This document shows, piece after piece, positions 15,880 through 24,704 of a stretch of DNA of 37,240 nt (position 1 is its first letter; the number at the start of each line of letters is the position of its first letter). The position numbers and the translations under genes were made by a program. Source of the stretch: an uncultured Lachnospiraceae bacterium (GTDB taxonomy: Bacteria > Bacillota > Clostridia > Lachnospirales > Lachnospiraceae). The stretch covers positions 1 through 37,240 of the forward strand of contig CANREG010000026.1 in the NCBI GenBank assembly GCA_947629565.1. Direction: 5' to 3'. Under the pieces are notes generated by a model. It was not told where the DNA came from, searched no databases, and saw nothing but the letters and a program-made list of their open reading frames with translations.

Positions 15880-18372
15880 TCAATCTGCCCCAAACCGCTC
15901 ATATGGCTTTATGTCATAATCCGCAAAGCTTCCCATGCGGTTATACACCTTCGCCGCCATATCCAGCATAGGCAGCACCGTCATAGCCCCAGTTCCCTCT
16001 CCCAGACACAGATTGCCATGCACAAGCGCCTTTAGGCCAAGCGCTTCTAGCGCCATAGCCGCAGCCGGTTCCTCTGAAACATGCGAGGCTATCAGGATTT
16101 TTGAAACCCGGCTGTCAATCTTAACCGCAGTTAAGGCTGCCGCCGAGGAAATCATTCCGTCCATCACTATCGGAATATGAAACTCCAGTCCGGCCAAAAA
16201 CATTCCCGTCAGGGCGGCAATTTCCAGTCCCCCGATTTCAGCCAGAACCTCTATCGGGTTGTTAATCTTCTTTTCTTCTATTCGCTCTAGCGCCCTCTTA
16301 ATTACCTGCCGCTTTTTCGCAACGCCCGCCGGAGACAGGCCCGCTCCTTTTCCCGTAACCGCCTCCGGCTCCTTTCCCAGAAAGACAGCCGCCAGCGCAC
16401 TCGCAGGAGTGGTGTTGCCGATTCCCATCTCCCCGGCTGCCAAAAGCCGGTATCCCCGTTCCTTTAATTCCCGTACTATCTCCCTGCCGACATCCATTGC
16501 CCGCCGGCACTGTTCCATAGTCATGGCCGCCTCTGTCGCAAGGTTTCCGGTGCCCTTTGCGATTTTCCGGTCTATCAGTTTTCCCTGCTCAATCTGATGA
16601 TTGGGATAAACGGGACCATTTATTCCCACATCTACCGTATAGACATCAGCCCCGGCCACATCCGCCATAATATTTACCGTAGACCTTCCTGCGGCAATAT
16701 TTTCACTGACAATGCGGGTAACCTCCTGCCCGGTCTGCGTCACGCCCTCTGCCGCAACCCCATGGTCGGCGCAAAATACGACCAGCGCCTTTTTTTCAAT
16801 ATCACAATGTCCTGCGTCGCCTGCTGCGCAGACCATTTTTACTACAGCCTCCTCCAACAGTCCCAGACTGTCAATGGGTTTGGCTATGCTGTCCCAATGG
16901 GCCATGGCCTGCCGCCCAAGCTGATACGCCTGACAGCTTAACAAAAACTGCCGGACAAAATCCGGATTACTGTAATAATAAAAATGAGGAAACCCCGCTG
17001 CTAAAGTCGGCGTGTGTACCATGCCGGCTTCCCTGTATTCCACCCTGTAGGCAACCCTTTCTTCACCGTATCCGGCATTATCGCCTGTTCCCAGATCCCC
17101 GTCAGGTTCCAAATCCTTTTTTATAACCGGCTTGCCAATCCGGAAATCCTTCCCGTTTTCCGTACTGTCCCAGTAGTGAAATTCATGGCCCTTAAAAACC
17201 GTTTCCCTGCCGCCCGCCAGTCCGCCGCACTTGCTTTCCGCCTGCATATATCCGAACCGGCAGAGCTTTCCCGCAGGAAATCCCCGTCCGGGAAGTACCC
17301 CGGTCATCGGAAAGCGCCTGCCCTCCTCCGTCTCCAATTCCTGTTGCAGATAAAGAAAGCCGCCGCACTCTGCAATGCAGGGCATACCGCCGTCACAGGC
17401 CGATTTTACCGTCTTCCTCATAGGCTCATTGTCCGCCAGCATTTCCGCATAAAGCTCCGGATAGCCGCCGCCAAGAATCATTCCCGCTGCTCCTTCGGGG
17501 AGTTCCCTGTCATGCAGAGGGGAAAATTCCACCAGCTCCGCTCCCATTTCCTCCAACAATTCCAGATTTTCCGCATAATAAAAAGAAAACGCCCGGTCCC
17601 TTGCAACAGCAATCTGCACCGGCCTTTCAAGCCGCCCGCAAGGTTTTAGCGCCGGTATCTCCAAAGGCTCCGCCCCTTCTGCCAGCAGCTTGATTCTTCG
17701 TATATCCACTGTTTTTTCCATTTCATCTGCCAAACGGTCTAAATGCGCCGCAAACTCCTTCATTTCCTCTGGCGCCATCAGCCCCAAATGTCTGGAAGGC
17801 ACTTTCAGTTCCTTAAGCTCCGGCAGATACCCCAGCACCGGCAGCCCGCAGGCGTTCTCAATTACCTCTTTGATCCGATGGTAGTAACCGGCGGATATCC
17901 GGTTTATGATAATTCCGGCAATTCCGCTGTCCGGCTTATACTCCACGATTCCTTTTATCATTGCAGCCAAGGAAACGCTGGCTCCTTTTCCGTCGACAAT
18001 CAAAATCACCGGCGTTTTTGTCACCCTTGCCACCTCGTAGGTACTGGCAATCTCCGACTGTCCGCAAAGGCCGTCATAATATCCCATTACGCCCTCAAGC
18101 ACAGTAATTTCCATATTCTCCGCCCGTTTTTTTAACAGCTGTCTTGTCAATACCTCGTCTGTAAAATAGGTATCCAGATTGCCGGAGGGGATTCCCAACA
18201 CCTGCCTGTGGAACATGGGGTCAATATAATCGGGCCCGCATTTGCAGGCCGCCACCCGGCAGCCCTGTCTTTTTAACACCTGCAATATGCCGCAGGTAAT
18301 CATGGTCTTTCCGCTTCCGCTTTTGGGCGCTGCAAGCAATATCCGCGGCAGCCTTACTCTATCCTCTTTCAT
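15880..18372 (-). CDS. cbiA-cobT: Fusion: cobyrinic acid a,c-diamide synthase (CbiA) + nicotinate-nucleotide:dimethylbenzimidazole phosphoribosyltransferase (CobT)
   Basis: This is one uninterrupted 830-residue frame. Residues 1 to about 480 are CbiA: P-loop APKSGSGKT, KCGPDYIDPMFH, EGVMGYYDG, the amidotransferase Cys in CIAECGGFLYL, and GFPHFYYYSNPDF near the end. Residues from about 485 to 830 are a full-length CobT: HWDSIAKPIDSLGLLEE, VFCADHGVAAEGV, GEMGIGNTTPASAL, VMDGMISSAAAL and the catalytic Glu in CLGEGTGAMTVLPML. CbiA amidates the a and c side chains using glutamine and ATP; CobT makes alpha-ribazole phosphate from the lower-ligand base and nicotinate mononucleotide. These steps are far apart in the pathway, so the fusion does not channel an intermediate in an obvious way. 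The join has hardly any linker. Confidence 0.95.
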   Translation of the reverse strand: MKEDRVRLPRILLAAPKSGSGKTMITCGILQVLKRQGCRVAACKCGPDYIDPMFHRQVLGIPSGNLDTYFTDEVLTRQLLKKRAENMEITVLEGVMGYYDGLCGQSEIASTYEVARVTKTPVILIVDGKGASVSLAAMIKGIVEYKPDSGIAGIIINRISAGYYHRIKEVIENACGLPVLGYLPELKELKVPSRHLGLMAPEEMKEFAAHLDRLADEMEKTVDIRRIKLLAEGAEPLEIPALKPCGRLERPVQIAVARDRAFSFYYAENLELLEEMGAELVEFSPLHDRELPEGAAGMILGGGYPELYAEMLADNEPMRKTVKSACDGGMPCIAECGGFLYLQQELETEEGRRFPMTGVLPGRGFPAGKLCRFGYMQAESKCGGLAGGRETVFKGHEFHYWDSTENGKDFRIGKPVIKKDLEPDGDLGTGDNAGYGEERVAYRVEYREAGMVHTPTLAAGFPHFYYYSNPDFVRQFLLSCQAYQLGRQAMAHWDSIAKPIDSLGLLEEAVVKMVCAAGDAGHCDIEKKALVVFCADHGVAAEGVTQTGQEVTRIVSENIAAGRSTVNIMADVAGADVYTVDVGINGPVYPNHQIEQGKLIDRKIAKGTGNLATEAAMTMEQCRRAMDVGREIVRELKERGYRLLAAGEMGIGNTTPASALAAVFLGKEPEAVTGKGAGLSPAGVAKKRQVIKRALERIEEKKINNPIEVLAEIGGLEIAALTGMFLAGLEFHIPIVMDGMISSAAALTAVKIDSRVSKILIASHVSEEPAAAMALEALGLKALVHGNLCLGEGTGAMTVLPMLDMAAKVYNRMGSFADYDIKPYERFGAD

Positions 18373-18384
18373 GCGTATCCTCTC

Positions 18385-18957
18385 CTAATGATTTTTGCCA
18401 AAGGCGGCAATATATACGGGGTTTTCCCCCTTCATAAAATGATATCTGCCGCGCAGGCTGCTCTTTGCAATCATAACCTCTGTAACCTCCATATCCCCGC
18501 AGGCAGGAAACCGCTCCGCCATCTCCGATAATTTTCCCAAGGTCTCCAGCGTGACGGCATTAACGACAATGCGCGCCTCCGGATTTTTTGCCAGCACCTT
18601 TTCGATGATTTCCAAAAGCCGTCCCTTGCTGCCGCCGATAAACACATGGGTAGGAACGGGGAGAGCTTCCATGCAGTCCGGCGCCAAGCCCGCTACCGGC
18701 ACAATATTGTCCGCCTTGAATTTATCCCGGTTGGCTTTTATCAGTTCGATTCCTGCCGGATTTTCCTCTACGGCATAGACCGTACCCTTCGGACACGCAA
18801 GGGCTATCTCCACAGAAACCGAACCGGTTCCGGCGCCTATGTCATAGACGACTGCATCCTCTGTGAGCCGCAATTTAACCACAGATAAAATTCGTATTTC
18901 CTCTTTTGTCATAGGGACTTCTCCCCTTATAAACTCATAATCGGGTATGCCCAGCAT
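18385..18957 (-). CDS. cbiT: Cobalt-precorrin-6B C15-methyltransferase (decarboxylating)
   Basis: The 190-residue Rossmann-type SAM methyltransferase methylates C15 and decarboxylates the C12 acetate chain of cobalt-precorrin-6B. The start MLGIPDYEFIRGEVPMTKEEIR is family-typical, with GAAGGAGG just upstream. The SAM-binding motif is VYDIGAGTGSVSVEIAL (about 38-54), with the acidic loop VYAVEENPAG and HVFIGGSKGRLLEII further on. In many organisms CbiT is fused to CbiE; here it stands alone, while CbiE is fused to CbiJ in the gene upstream. The gap to that gene holds palindromic copy B. Confidence 0.95.
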   Translation of the reverse strand: MLGIPDYEFIRGEVPMTKEEIRILSVVKLRLTEDAVVYDIGAGTGSVSVEIALACPKGTVYAVEENPAGIELIKANRDKFKADNIVPVAGLAPDCMEALPVPTHVFIGGSKGRLLEIIEKVLAKNPEARIVVNAVTLETLGKLSEMAERFPACGDMEVTEVMIAKSSLRGRYHFMKGENPVYIAAFGKNH

Positions 18958-19009
18958 ACGAAACCTCCTTCAACACTTGTCAGTAAGCATCTTTTTATAT
19001 TAACATAAG

Positions 19010-19135
19010 CCTTGAACATTACCATAAACAGGGCGCTTTCGCTTATTTATGCCACGCAGCGGTACATAAGGCGCTGCAAAGCACCGCCTAAGTACCGGCG
19101 GGCATAAAAAACCTGTTTATGGTAATGGTTCAAGG
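19010..19135. repeat. Palindromic intergenic element, copy B
   Basis: The outer arms CCTTGAACATTACCATAAAC and GTTTATGGTAATGGTTCAAG form an inverted repeat of about 23 bp with a single bulge. An inner hairpin pairs GCGGTACATAAGGCGCTG with the GCACCGCCTAAGTACCGG side. The core sequence GCGGTACATAAGG is shared with copies A and C, whereas the outermost arm sequence differs but stays self-complementary. It occupies most of the 223-bp gap between cbiJ-cbiE and cbiT. Confidence 0.85.
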
Positions 19136-19180
19136 AGTACGCAGGAATATATTCTCCAATGTTTTATAACGAGATGTTTG

Positions 19181-20632
19181 TCAACATTTTTCCAGTAATA
19201 AAATCGATAAATTATCCAATCTTATATTTAGAAATTCCTCCGGTGAGCCGGTGAGAATCCGCTCCTCCGGATAGGACAGCCGTTCTCCCACTGTTAATCT
19301 TACATGGTTCAGACCTTTTTCAAGTAGGCTCCTGCTGACAGCGGACACATCTTCTTTATCGCCTAACAGGGTACACACCCGTCCCCTTTTTTCAAGCAGC
19401 GAAATCAAATCCGCATTCCGGCCATGGCAGCTTGCCAGTTCCACCTGCCCCCATGGGATTCCCAACCGGTTCAGAAAATAGGCGACAGAGGAAACGCCGG
19501 AAACCGGAACCACCTGCCAGTCCGCAGTCTCGCCATTTTCCCCACAGGTTGTCAGGATCATTTTGCCGTCTTTTTTCTTTTGCGCCTTTTCCCAAATCCC
19601 CTTTGCGCCGGAATAAAAGCCGATATCCCCGGAATATCCTACTGCCGCCTTTTTGTACATGGTATGCCGCCCCAAGAAATCCAGAATTTCCTCCGGCTTA
19701 TAGCAGTTTATCCGGGGCTTGTCTCCAAATCCCTTATATATGTTAAGAACCCGCTCTGCGCCAAACAAAACCTCCGCATCTGCTAAAGCTCCGACTGCCT
19801 CCCCGGTAAGCAAAGCTTCCCCGCCCGGTCCCATTGCAACCAGATATAAAATCCTCTCCTTTGCCTGTTCCGGATTCAGGCCATAGGCGGTTTCTAAAAC
19901 TGATAAGACCTGTTCCAGCGTGATTCCCTGTATCTCTTCCTCCGGTCTTCCCACCACCAGAATGGAAATCCCAAGCCGGAGGGCCGCCTCGCATTTTTCC
20001 GGATAGCCGCCCTCTTTTCCGGAGCTTTTTGTCACCAGCCATGCCGCCCGGCTTTCCTTTAACATACAGTAATTCATTTCCTCACTGAACGGCCCCTGCA
20101 TACCGATAATATGTTTTCCTTCAAAGCCTAACGCCCTGCACCTTTCCATAACCGGGGCGGCAGGAAGCACCCTTGCCACACACCGGCTGGCATAGTCGGG
20201 AATCACTGTATATTTATCTAACTCCTTACTGCCCGTAGTAATAAAAATATTGCCCTCCACATGGCTTAAATATTCCGCCGCCTCCGCCACATCCGACACA
20301 AAAATCGTATCAGAAAATGATACCTCCTGCCGCCTGACCCGGAGATAAGCGACGCCTGCCTGCTCACAGGCGCCGAAAATGTTGGCCGTCACCTGCGCCG
20401 CATAAGGGTGAGTTGCATCGATACAGTAATCCGGCTGTACGGCTGCAAGCAATTCCTCCATCTCTGACCTGCCAAGCCGTCCGGTATGAAGAAAAATATT
20501 GTCCCCCTTCGGCAGCAATTCGGCTCCGTATTCCGTCGCCACACAAATATGCAGTTTCAGTTGTGTATCCTTCAGGCTTTCCGCTAACTTCCGTCCCTCT
20601 GCGGTTCCCCCGAAAATCACTATGTCTGCCAT
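19181..20632 (-). CDS. cbiJ-cbiE: Fusion: cobalt-precorrin-6A reductase (CbiJ) + cobalt-precorrin-7 C5-methyltransferase (CbiE)
   Basis: One 483-residue frame. Residues 1 to about 255 are CbiJ/CobK: VIFGGTAEGRKLAE at the start, ATEYGAELLP, CIDATHPYAAQVTANI, FITTGSKELDKY, GMQGPFSEEMN and VTKSSGKEGGYPEK, an NAD(P)H-dependent reductase of the macrocycle. From about 262 a CbiE methyltransferase follows: LYLVAMGPGGEALLTGEA, GAERVLN, GYSGDIGFYSGAKG (SAM site), PVSGVSSVAYFLNRLGIPW and ASCHGRNADLI. The two steps lie close together in the pathway, with CbiT the natural neighbour encoded next. AAGGAG precedes the ATG. CbiE is more often fused to CbiT, so this pairing is worth noting. Confidence 0.95.
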   Translation of the reverse strand: MADIVIFGGTAEGRKLAESLKDTQLKLHICVATEYGAELLPKGDNIFLHTGRLGRSEMEELLAAVQPDYCIDATHPYAAQVTANIFGACEQAGVAYLRVRRQEVSFSDTIFVSDVAEAAEYLSHVEGNIFITTGSKELDKYTVIPDYASRCVARVLPAAPVMERCRALGFEGKHIIGMQGPFSEEMNYCMLKESRAAWLVTKSSGKEGGYPEKCEAALRLGISILVVGRPEEEIQGITLEQVLSVLETAYGLNPEQAKERILYLVAMGPGGEALLTGEAVGALADAEVLFGAERVLNIYKGFGDKPRINCYKPEEILDFLGRHTMYKKAAVGYSGDIGFYSGAKGIWEKAQKKKDGKMILTTCGENGETADWQVVPVSGVSSVAYFLNRLGIPWGQVELASCHGRNADLISLLEKRGRVCTLLGDKEDVSAVSRSLLEKGLNHVRLTVGERLSYPEERILTGSPEEFLNIRLDNLSILLLEKC

Positions 20633-20673
20633 CTGCTTTCTCCTTTATTCCAACTTTTCTTTCGCAAACTGCC

Positions 20674-21402
20674 TTATTTAAGTTTATATCCCCGGGGCGT
20701 CACCATTCTCCCGCCTATGCATCTGGTCTGGGAATTACCGACAAATACAGTGGTAAACATATCCGCTTCCGCCTCCGCTAATTCCCGCAAGGTCAGGATA
20801 CGCTGCTCCTGCCCTTTCCTGCCGATATTTTTTACATAACCGCAAACCGTATCGGGCGGCTGGTATTCCATAATCAGTCCGCAGGCCCTTTTCAGATAAT
20901 CCCGCCTCTTGCTGCTGGCAGGATTGTACAGGCAAATCGCAAAATCCGACGCAGCCGCATTTTTTAACCGCAGTTGAATTTTATCCCATGGCGTCAGCAA
21001 ATCGCTTAAACTGATTACGGCAAAATCATTTCCCAAAGGCGCGCCTAACACAGCGCTGCCGGAAAGGGCCGCAGTCACGCCAGCCACCACTTGGATATCC
21101 ACCTGGGGATAGTCCTGTCCCATTTCCAGCAAAAGCCCCGCCATGCCATAGACTCCCGCGTCTCCGCTGCAAACCATAGCCGTTCTTCTGCTTTCCGCCG
21201 CCTCTAAAGCCAACCGGCACCGTTTTGTCTCCTCGGTCATTCCGGTAACAATGTATTCCTTATCCGGAAAATGCTGCCGCAAAAGCTCCACATACACCTT
21301 GTAGCCTGCAATCACCTCACAGGCAGACAGTACATCACGGGCCTCCATTGTCATTTTTTCATATTCGCCAGGGCCTGTCCCCACCACATATAAATCCGCC
21401 AT
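20674..21402 (-). CDS. cbiH: Cobalt-precorrin-3 C17-methyltransferase
   Basis: The tetrapyrrole methylase forms cobalt-precorrin-4 with ring contraction and delta-lactone formation. The ATG at 21402 (MADLYVVGTGPGEYEKMTMEA) is preferred over the frame's earlier opening because GGAGAG precedes it and the family starts here; 242 residues. Seen are the SAM motif VVGTGPG, GYKVYVELL, VCSGDAGVYGMAGLLLE (GDAGxYGMA hallmark), PGVTAALSG-like (VVAGVTAALSGSAVLGAPLGNDFAVISLSDLLTPW) and YNPASSKRRDYL. It is 41 bp from cbiJ-cbiE and 120 bp after cbiG. Confidence 0.95.
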   Translation of the reverse strand: MADLYVVGTGPGEYEKMTMEARDVLSACEVIAGYKVYVELLRQHFPDKEYIVTGMTEETKRCRLALEAAESRRTAMVCSGDAGVYGMAGLLLEMGQDYPQVDIQVVAGVTAALSGSAVLGAPLGNDFAVISLSDLLTPWDKIQLRLKNAAASDFAICLYNPASSKRRDYLKRACGLIMEYQPPDTVCGYVKNIGRKGQEQRILTLRELAEAEADMFTTVFVGNSQTRCIGGRMVTPRGYKLK

Positions 21403-21522
21403 ATCTCTTCTCTCCGCAATATGATATTCCAAGCAACGCCGTATCAGTCTTTATACTTCCAGATACGGCATTTCGCCTGTCATACAAAAACATTCCTCTT
21501 TGTCATACATCCGCAATGCAAT

Positions 21523-22647
21523 TTATTTCCGCTTCCCGACTTTTGCCAGGGCAACCGTCACCCCATCGTATATCTTTTTCCGGCAGACAAGCCGCCCTGC
21601 AATGGATAGCCGCTCTGCCGCCGCCACTGCGCTCCGCTCACAGACATTTGCCACGCCGGTAACCTGTTCCACAAAATCAGAGTCATTAAACTCCCCTTGT
21701 ATCTGTAAAAGCTGTTCTGCTGAAAAGATGAGAAAGGGAATATTCTTTTTTTTGCAATACTGTATTAGTCCCTGTTCCTCTGCCTTCAAATCAATGCTCG
21801 CCACCGCCGCCAGCGCCTCCTCGCAATATCCTTCCTCCTTAAGGCAGCGCTCTAGTGCCCCGGCAATCCGGTGAACCGGCGTATTTTTCCGGCAGCCGAT
21901 TCCCGCCGTCAGAATCCTTGGTGCCAAAACCAGCGTCCGGGCAAAAGGGGATTCCACAGTGCGGTCACAGCCAATATAAATCCCCAAAGAATCCTCCTGT
22001 GACGGTTCGTCTGACAGCGATTGTCCCTGTTCTCCTGCCTTTTTTTCCATAGAGTTTTCCGTCAGATATAGCTCTTCAAAATACTGCTTTACCATTTGCG
22101 CTGCGGTTTCCTCAAACCCCTTCCCGGCGCAGACGCCGATTTTCCTGCCCGCCAATACAGCGGCAGAAATCTCCTTCGCCAGCTTCCAATCCGTCACCGC
22201 CATATTGTGTTTTCTGGCAAAATCATCTACCGAAAAACGCCCCTCCCGGTCAGTGGCAGTGGTAATCACAGGCGTTGCCCCTATAAGCGCCGCTATCTGT
22301 TCTGCCAGCGCATTGGCGCCTCCGGCGTGGCCGGATAACAGGGAAATACAGAATTTACCGGTTTCATCAACTACGACCACAGCCGGATCGGAGGATTTAT
22401 GCCTAAGACAGGGCGCAATGCTTCGGACTGCAATGCCCGCAGCCGCAAAAAATACAATGGCGTCCGCCCGGCCAAAGCACTCCGCCACGCTCGCGGAAAC
22501 GCTCTCTTTCATCGAAACCTCCGGCAGACTGCTGCATTTAATCCGTCCAATCAGTTCGTCCCCCTGATGTCCCTCTTTCCATTTGTCTTCAAAGTCCCGC
22601 ATCAGCACAGCGGCTTTTTTAGTACAGGCAAACATATAAAGCGTCAT
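21523..22647 (-). CDS. cbiG: Cobalt-precorrin-5A hydrolase
   Basis: CbiG opens the delta-lactone of cobalt-precorrin-5A and releases acetaldehyde. The 374 residues hold the N-terminal domain with FFAAAGIAVRSIAPCLRHKSSDPAVVVVDE, FCISLLSGHAGGANALAEQIA and ATPVITTATDREGRFSVDDFA, a middle linker region (about 190-230) and a C-terminal CobE-like domain with TAGIGCRKNTP, ASIDLKAEEQGLI and AAAERLS-A-RLVCRKKIYDGVTVALAK-type residues. The ATG overlaps the cbiF stop by four bases (ATGA). The linker (residues about 200-220, EKKAGEQGQSLSDEPSQE) is hydrophilic and probably flexible. Confidence 0.95.
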   Translation of the reverse strand: MTLYMFACTKKAAVLMRDFEDKWKEGHQGDELIGRIKCSSLPEVSMKESVSASVAECFGRADAIVFFAAAGIAVRSIAPCLRHKSSDPAVVVVDETGKFCISLLSGHAGGANALAEQIAALIGATPVITTATDREGRFSVDDFARKHNMAVTDWKLAKEISAAVLAGRKIGVCAGKGFEETAAQMVKQYFEELYLTENSMEKKAGEQGQSLSDEPSQEDSLGIYIGCDRTVESPFARTLVLAPRILTAGIGCRKNTPVHRIAGALERCLKEEGYCEEALAAVASIDLKAEEQGLIQYCKKKNIPFLIFSAEQLLQIQGEFNDSDFVEQVTGVANVCERSAVAAAERLSIAGRLVCRKKIYDGVTVALAKVGKRK

Positions 22648-23402
22648 TGGTCTTTTCCTTTCCGAAACCCTGTTGTAAAGGTCTTGTCATACAGGCGGGA
22701 TTTTGCGAATTCGCCGCCTAACACATCGCCCACAACGATAAGGGCGGTCTTTGTAATTCCGGCCTCTTCCATTGCGTCCGGCAGCCTGTCCAATGTGGTC
22801 CGCAGTATTTTCTCCTCCGGCCATGTGGCCTTATACACGACAGCAGTCGGCGTATCCGGCGCATACCCTCCCGCAAGCAGCTCCTCCCTCACCTTCCCTG
22901 CCAATCCTGCGGACAGGAACAAAACCATGGTGGACTGATGCACCGCCAACTCTGACAACTGCTGTTTGGGCGGCACAGCCGTTCTCCCTTCCGCTCTTGT
23001 AATGATTACGCTCTGGGAAACCTCCGGCAGCGTATATTCCACCTGTAAAGCGGCGGCGGCTCCCGCCATGGAGCTTACGCCCGGACAGACCGCATAGGCG
23101 ATTCCCCTCTTATCCAGCTCTGCCATCTGCTCTCTTATGGCGCCGTAAAGAGACGGGTCTCCCGTATGCAGCCGGACCGTCGTCAGCCGATTCTTATCCG
23201 CCTGCTCCATCACGGAAATTACCTCCTCCAAATCCATATAAGCGCTGTTATAGATTTGGCATTGCTCCCCTGCCGCCGTGAGCAGGGCGGGATTTACAAG
23301 AGAACCGGCATAGATAATCACATCTGCCTGCTCAATCAGCCTCCTGCCCCTTACCGTTATTAAATCCTCCGCTCCCGGTCCCGCTCCCACAAAATGTACC
23401 AT
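22644..23402 (-). CDS. cbiF: Cobalt-precorrin-4 C11-methyltransferase
   Basis: The 252-residue tetrapyrrole methylase methylates C11 of cobalt-precorrin-4. Family features are VHFVGAGPGAEDLITVRGRRL at the start, DVIIYAGSLVNPALL, RLHTGDPSLYGAIREQM (GDPSLYG hallmark), CPGVSSMAGAAAALQVEYTLPEVSQSVIITRAEGR and ATWPEEKILRTTL. It lies 4 bp after cbiD and overlaps cbiG by 4 bp, so the three are probably translated together. Confidence 0.96.
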   Translation of the reverse strand: MVHFVGAGPGAEDLITVRGRRLIEQADVIIYAGSLVNPALLTAAGEQCQIYNSAYMDLEEVISVMEQADKNRLTTVRLHTGDPSLYGAIREQMAELDKRGIAYAVCPGVSSMAGAAAALQVEYTLPEVSQSVIITRAEGRTAVPPKQQLSELAVHQSTMVLFLSAGLAGKVREELLAGGYAPDTPTAVVYKATWPEEKILRTTLDRLPDAMEEAGITKTALIVVGDVLGGEFAKSRLYDKTFTTGFRKGKDQ

Positions 23403-23406
23403 ACCG

Positions 23407-24627
23407 CTACTCCATTCTTCCCTGATGAATTAAATCCTGCGCCCCTGCCGTCATTCCGAGAAAACCGAACTTTTCCGAAAACACAACTGCGCCAAATTCC
23501 ATTTTGCCGCCAATCCGCCGTTCCATATGCTGCCGTATTTTTTCACAGATACTTTCCATTACCGCCTCTCTTAAATTCCATTCCTCCAGGCGGGTAAGCA
23601 TCTCGTCTGTATTGACGCACTGCAGCAGCGCTGCCGCCATTTCCCTTGTGCCGCCGCATAACACTGCATGAACGGCAAAAATCTCGCCCCTGCCGTCGGC
23701 GGTCTTGGAATGAGTGTTCATAATCCCTGCCGCCAGTTTTACCAGCTTGCCGATATTGCCTGTCAAAAGAAACTGTTCCATGCCGTAGGCAACAGCCAAA
23801 TCTATGGTTTCCCCAATGTAATTGCTGCATTTTATGCTCTGCTCAAGATTCAAGTGCAGATATTCGGAGGCATAAGCCTGTCCGTAGTTGCCCGGCGTCA
23901 CCAGTAAAAAATGCCGGCCCTCCGCCGCCTGCTGGCGGATTTGCGCTTCAATGGTATCTACCACTGCCCGCTCACTCATGGGCTCTACAATCCCGCTGGT
24001 TCCCAGAACGGATATGCCACCTTCAATCCCAAGATTCGGGTTGAAGGTTCTCGCTGCCAGTTCCCGTCCCTCAGGAATGGAAATGGTGATTTTTATGCAG
24101 CCGGTATATTCCATAACCTCACACGCCTGCCCCACAGCCTGAAAAATCATCTTCCTCGGCACAGCGTTAATCGCCGCCTGCCCCACAGCCTGTTCCAGAC
24201 CTTCCCGCGTCACTCGGCCTATGCCGGAACCACCCTCTAAGAAAAGATTAGGATATCTGTCCGAACAAAATACCGTCTTTCCGGCGGCTGATTCTCCCGC
24301 CACCCGCTCAAGCCTTGCATATACCCGGCAGCCGTCCGTCACATCCGGGTCGTCGCCGCTGTCCTTCGTCACCATATACTCGCAAAAATCCTCCCCGGCC
24401 TCTACGAACGAAACTGGAACCTCCAATGTCACGCCCTTTGGCACAGTCACAGACACCGCAGAAATCTCCCTGCCGCCCTTTGGCACAGTCGCAGACACCG
24501 CAGAAGTCTCCCTGCCGCCCGCTGACAGCAAATCCCTTGCCGCCGCTGCTGCCGCTGCCGCTGCGCAGGTGCCCGTTGTCATTCCGCATTTTAACTTTTT
24601 TTGATTTTTCATGACATACTGCTGCAT
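23407..24627 (-). CDS. cbiD: Cobalt-precorrin-5B C1-methyltransferase
   Basis: CbiD methylates C1 of cobalt-precorrin-5B in the anaerobic pathway only, and so identifies the oxygen-independent route. The core CGMTTGTCAAAAAAAAARDLL near the N-terminus, KDSGDDPDVTDG, GGSGIGRVTREGL, NPRLGIEGGISVLGTSGIVEPMSE-like (FNPNLGIEGGISVLGTSGIVEPMSE), TPGNYGQAYASEYL and NIGKLVKLAAGIMNTHSKTADGR are all family-typical. The start is uncertain. The ATG at 24627 is used here, a TTG at 24636 has AAGGA at five bases, and the frame opens with a TTG at 24690. An internal 14-residue duplication (GGRETSAVSATVPK then GGREISAVSVTVPK) lies just after the Ala run. Confidence 0.94.
   Translation of the reverse strand: MQQYVMKNQKKLKCGMTTGTCAAAAAAAAARDLLSAGGRETSAVSATVPKGGREISAVSVTVPKGVTLEVPVSFVEAGEDFCEYMVTKDSGDDPDVTDGCRVYARLERVAGESAAGKTVFCSDRYPNLFLEGGSGIGRVTREGLEQAVGQAAINAVPRKMIFQAVGQACEVMEYTGCIKITISIPEGRELAARTFNPNLGIEGGISVLGTSGIVEPMSERAVVDTIEAQIRQQAAEGRHFLLVTPGNYGQAYASEYLHLNLEQSIKCSNYIGETIDLAVAYGMEQFLLTGNIGKLVKLAAGIMNTHSKTADGRGEIFAVHAVLCGGTREMAAALLQCVNTDEMLTRLEEWNLREAVMESICEKIRQHMERRIGGKMEFGAVVFSEKFGFLGMTAGAQDLIHQGRME
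24431..24524 (-). repeat. 42-bp tandem duplication inside cbiD
   Basis: Two adjacent 42-bp units (GGCACAGTC recurs exactly 42 bp apart on the plus strand, 24440 and 24482 region) differ at only a few bases and encode 14 residues each. The frame is kept. The unit lies in the surface loop between the N-terminal TTGTCAAAA motif and the first conserved strand (VTLEVPVSF). Confidence 0.8.
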
Positions 24628-24704
24628 AATGCCCAACCGAATCCTTCCGCTTTTGCAATCCGTTTCCACCCCGGCAGCCGCCGGACGCAAATCAAGCTGC
24701 CGGA

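Noticed and set aside
17014..17649. Plus-strand 211-codon open frame opposite the CbiA part of the fusion
   Set aside because: It is long only because the opposite GC-rich gene avoids certain codons; no family features and no start signal.
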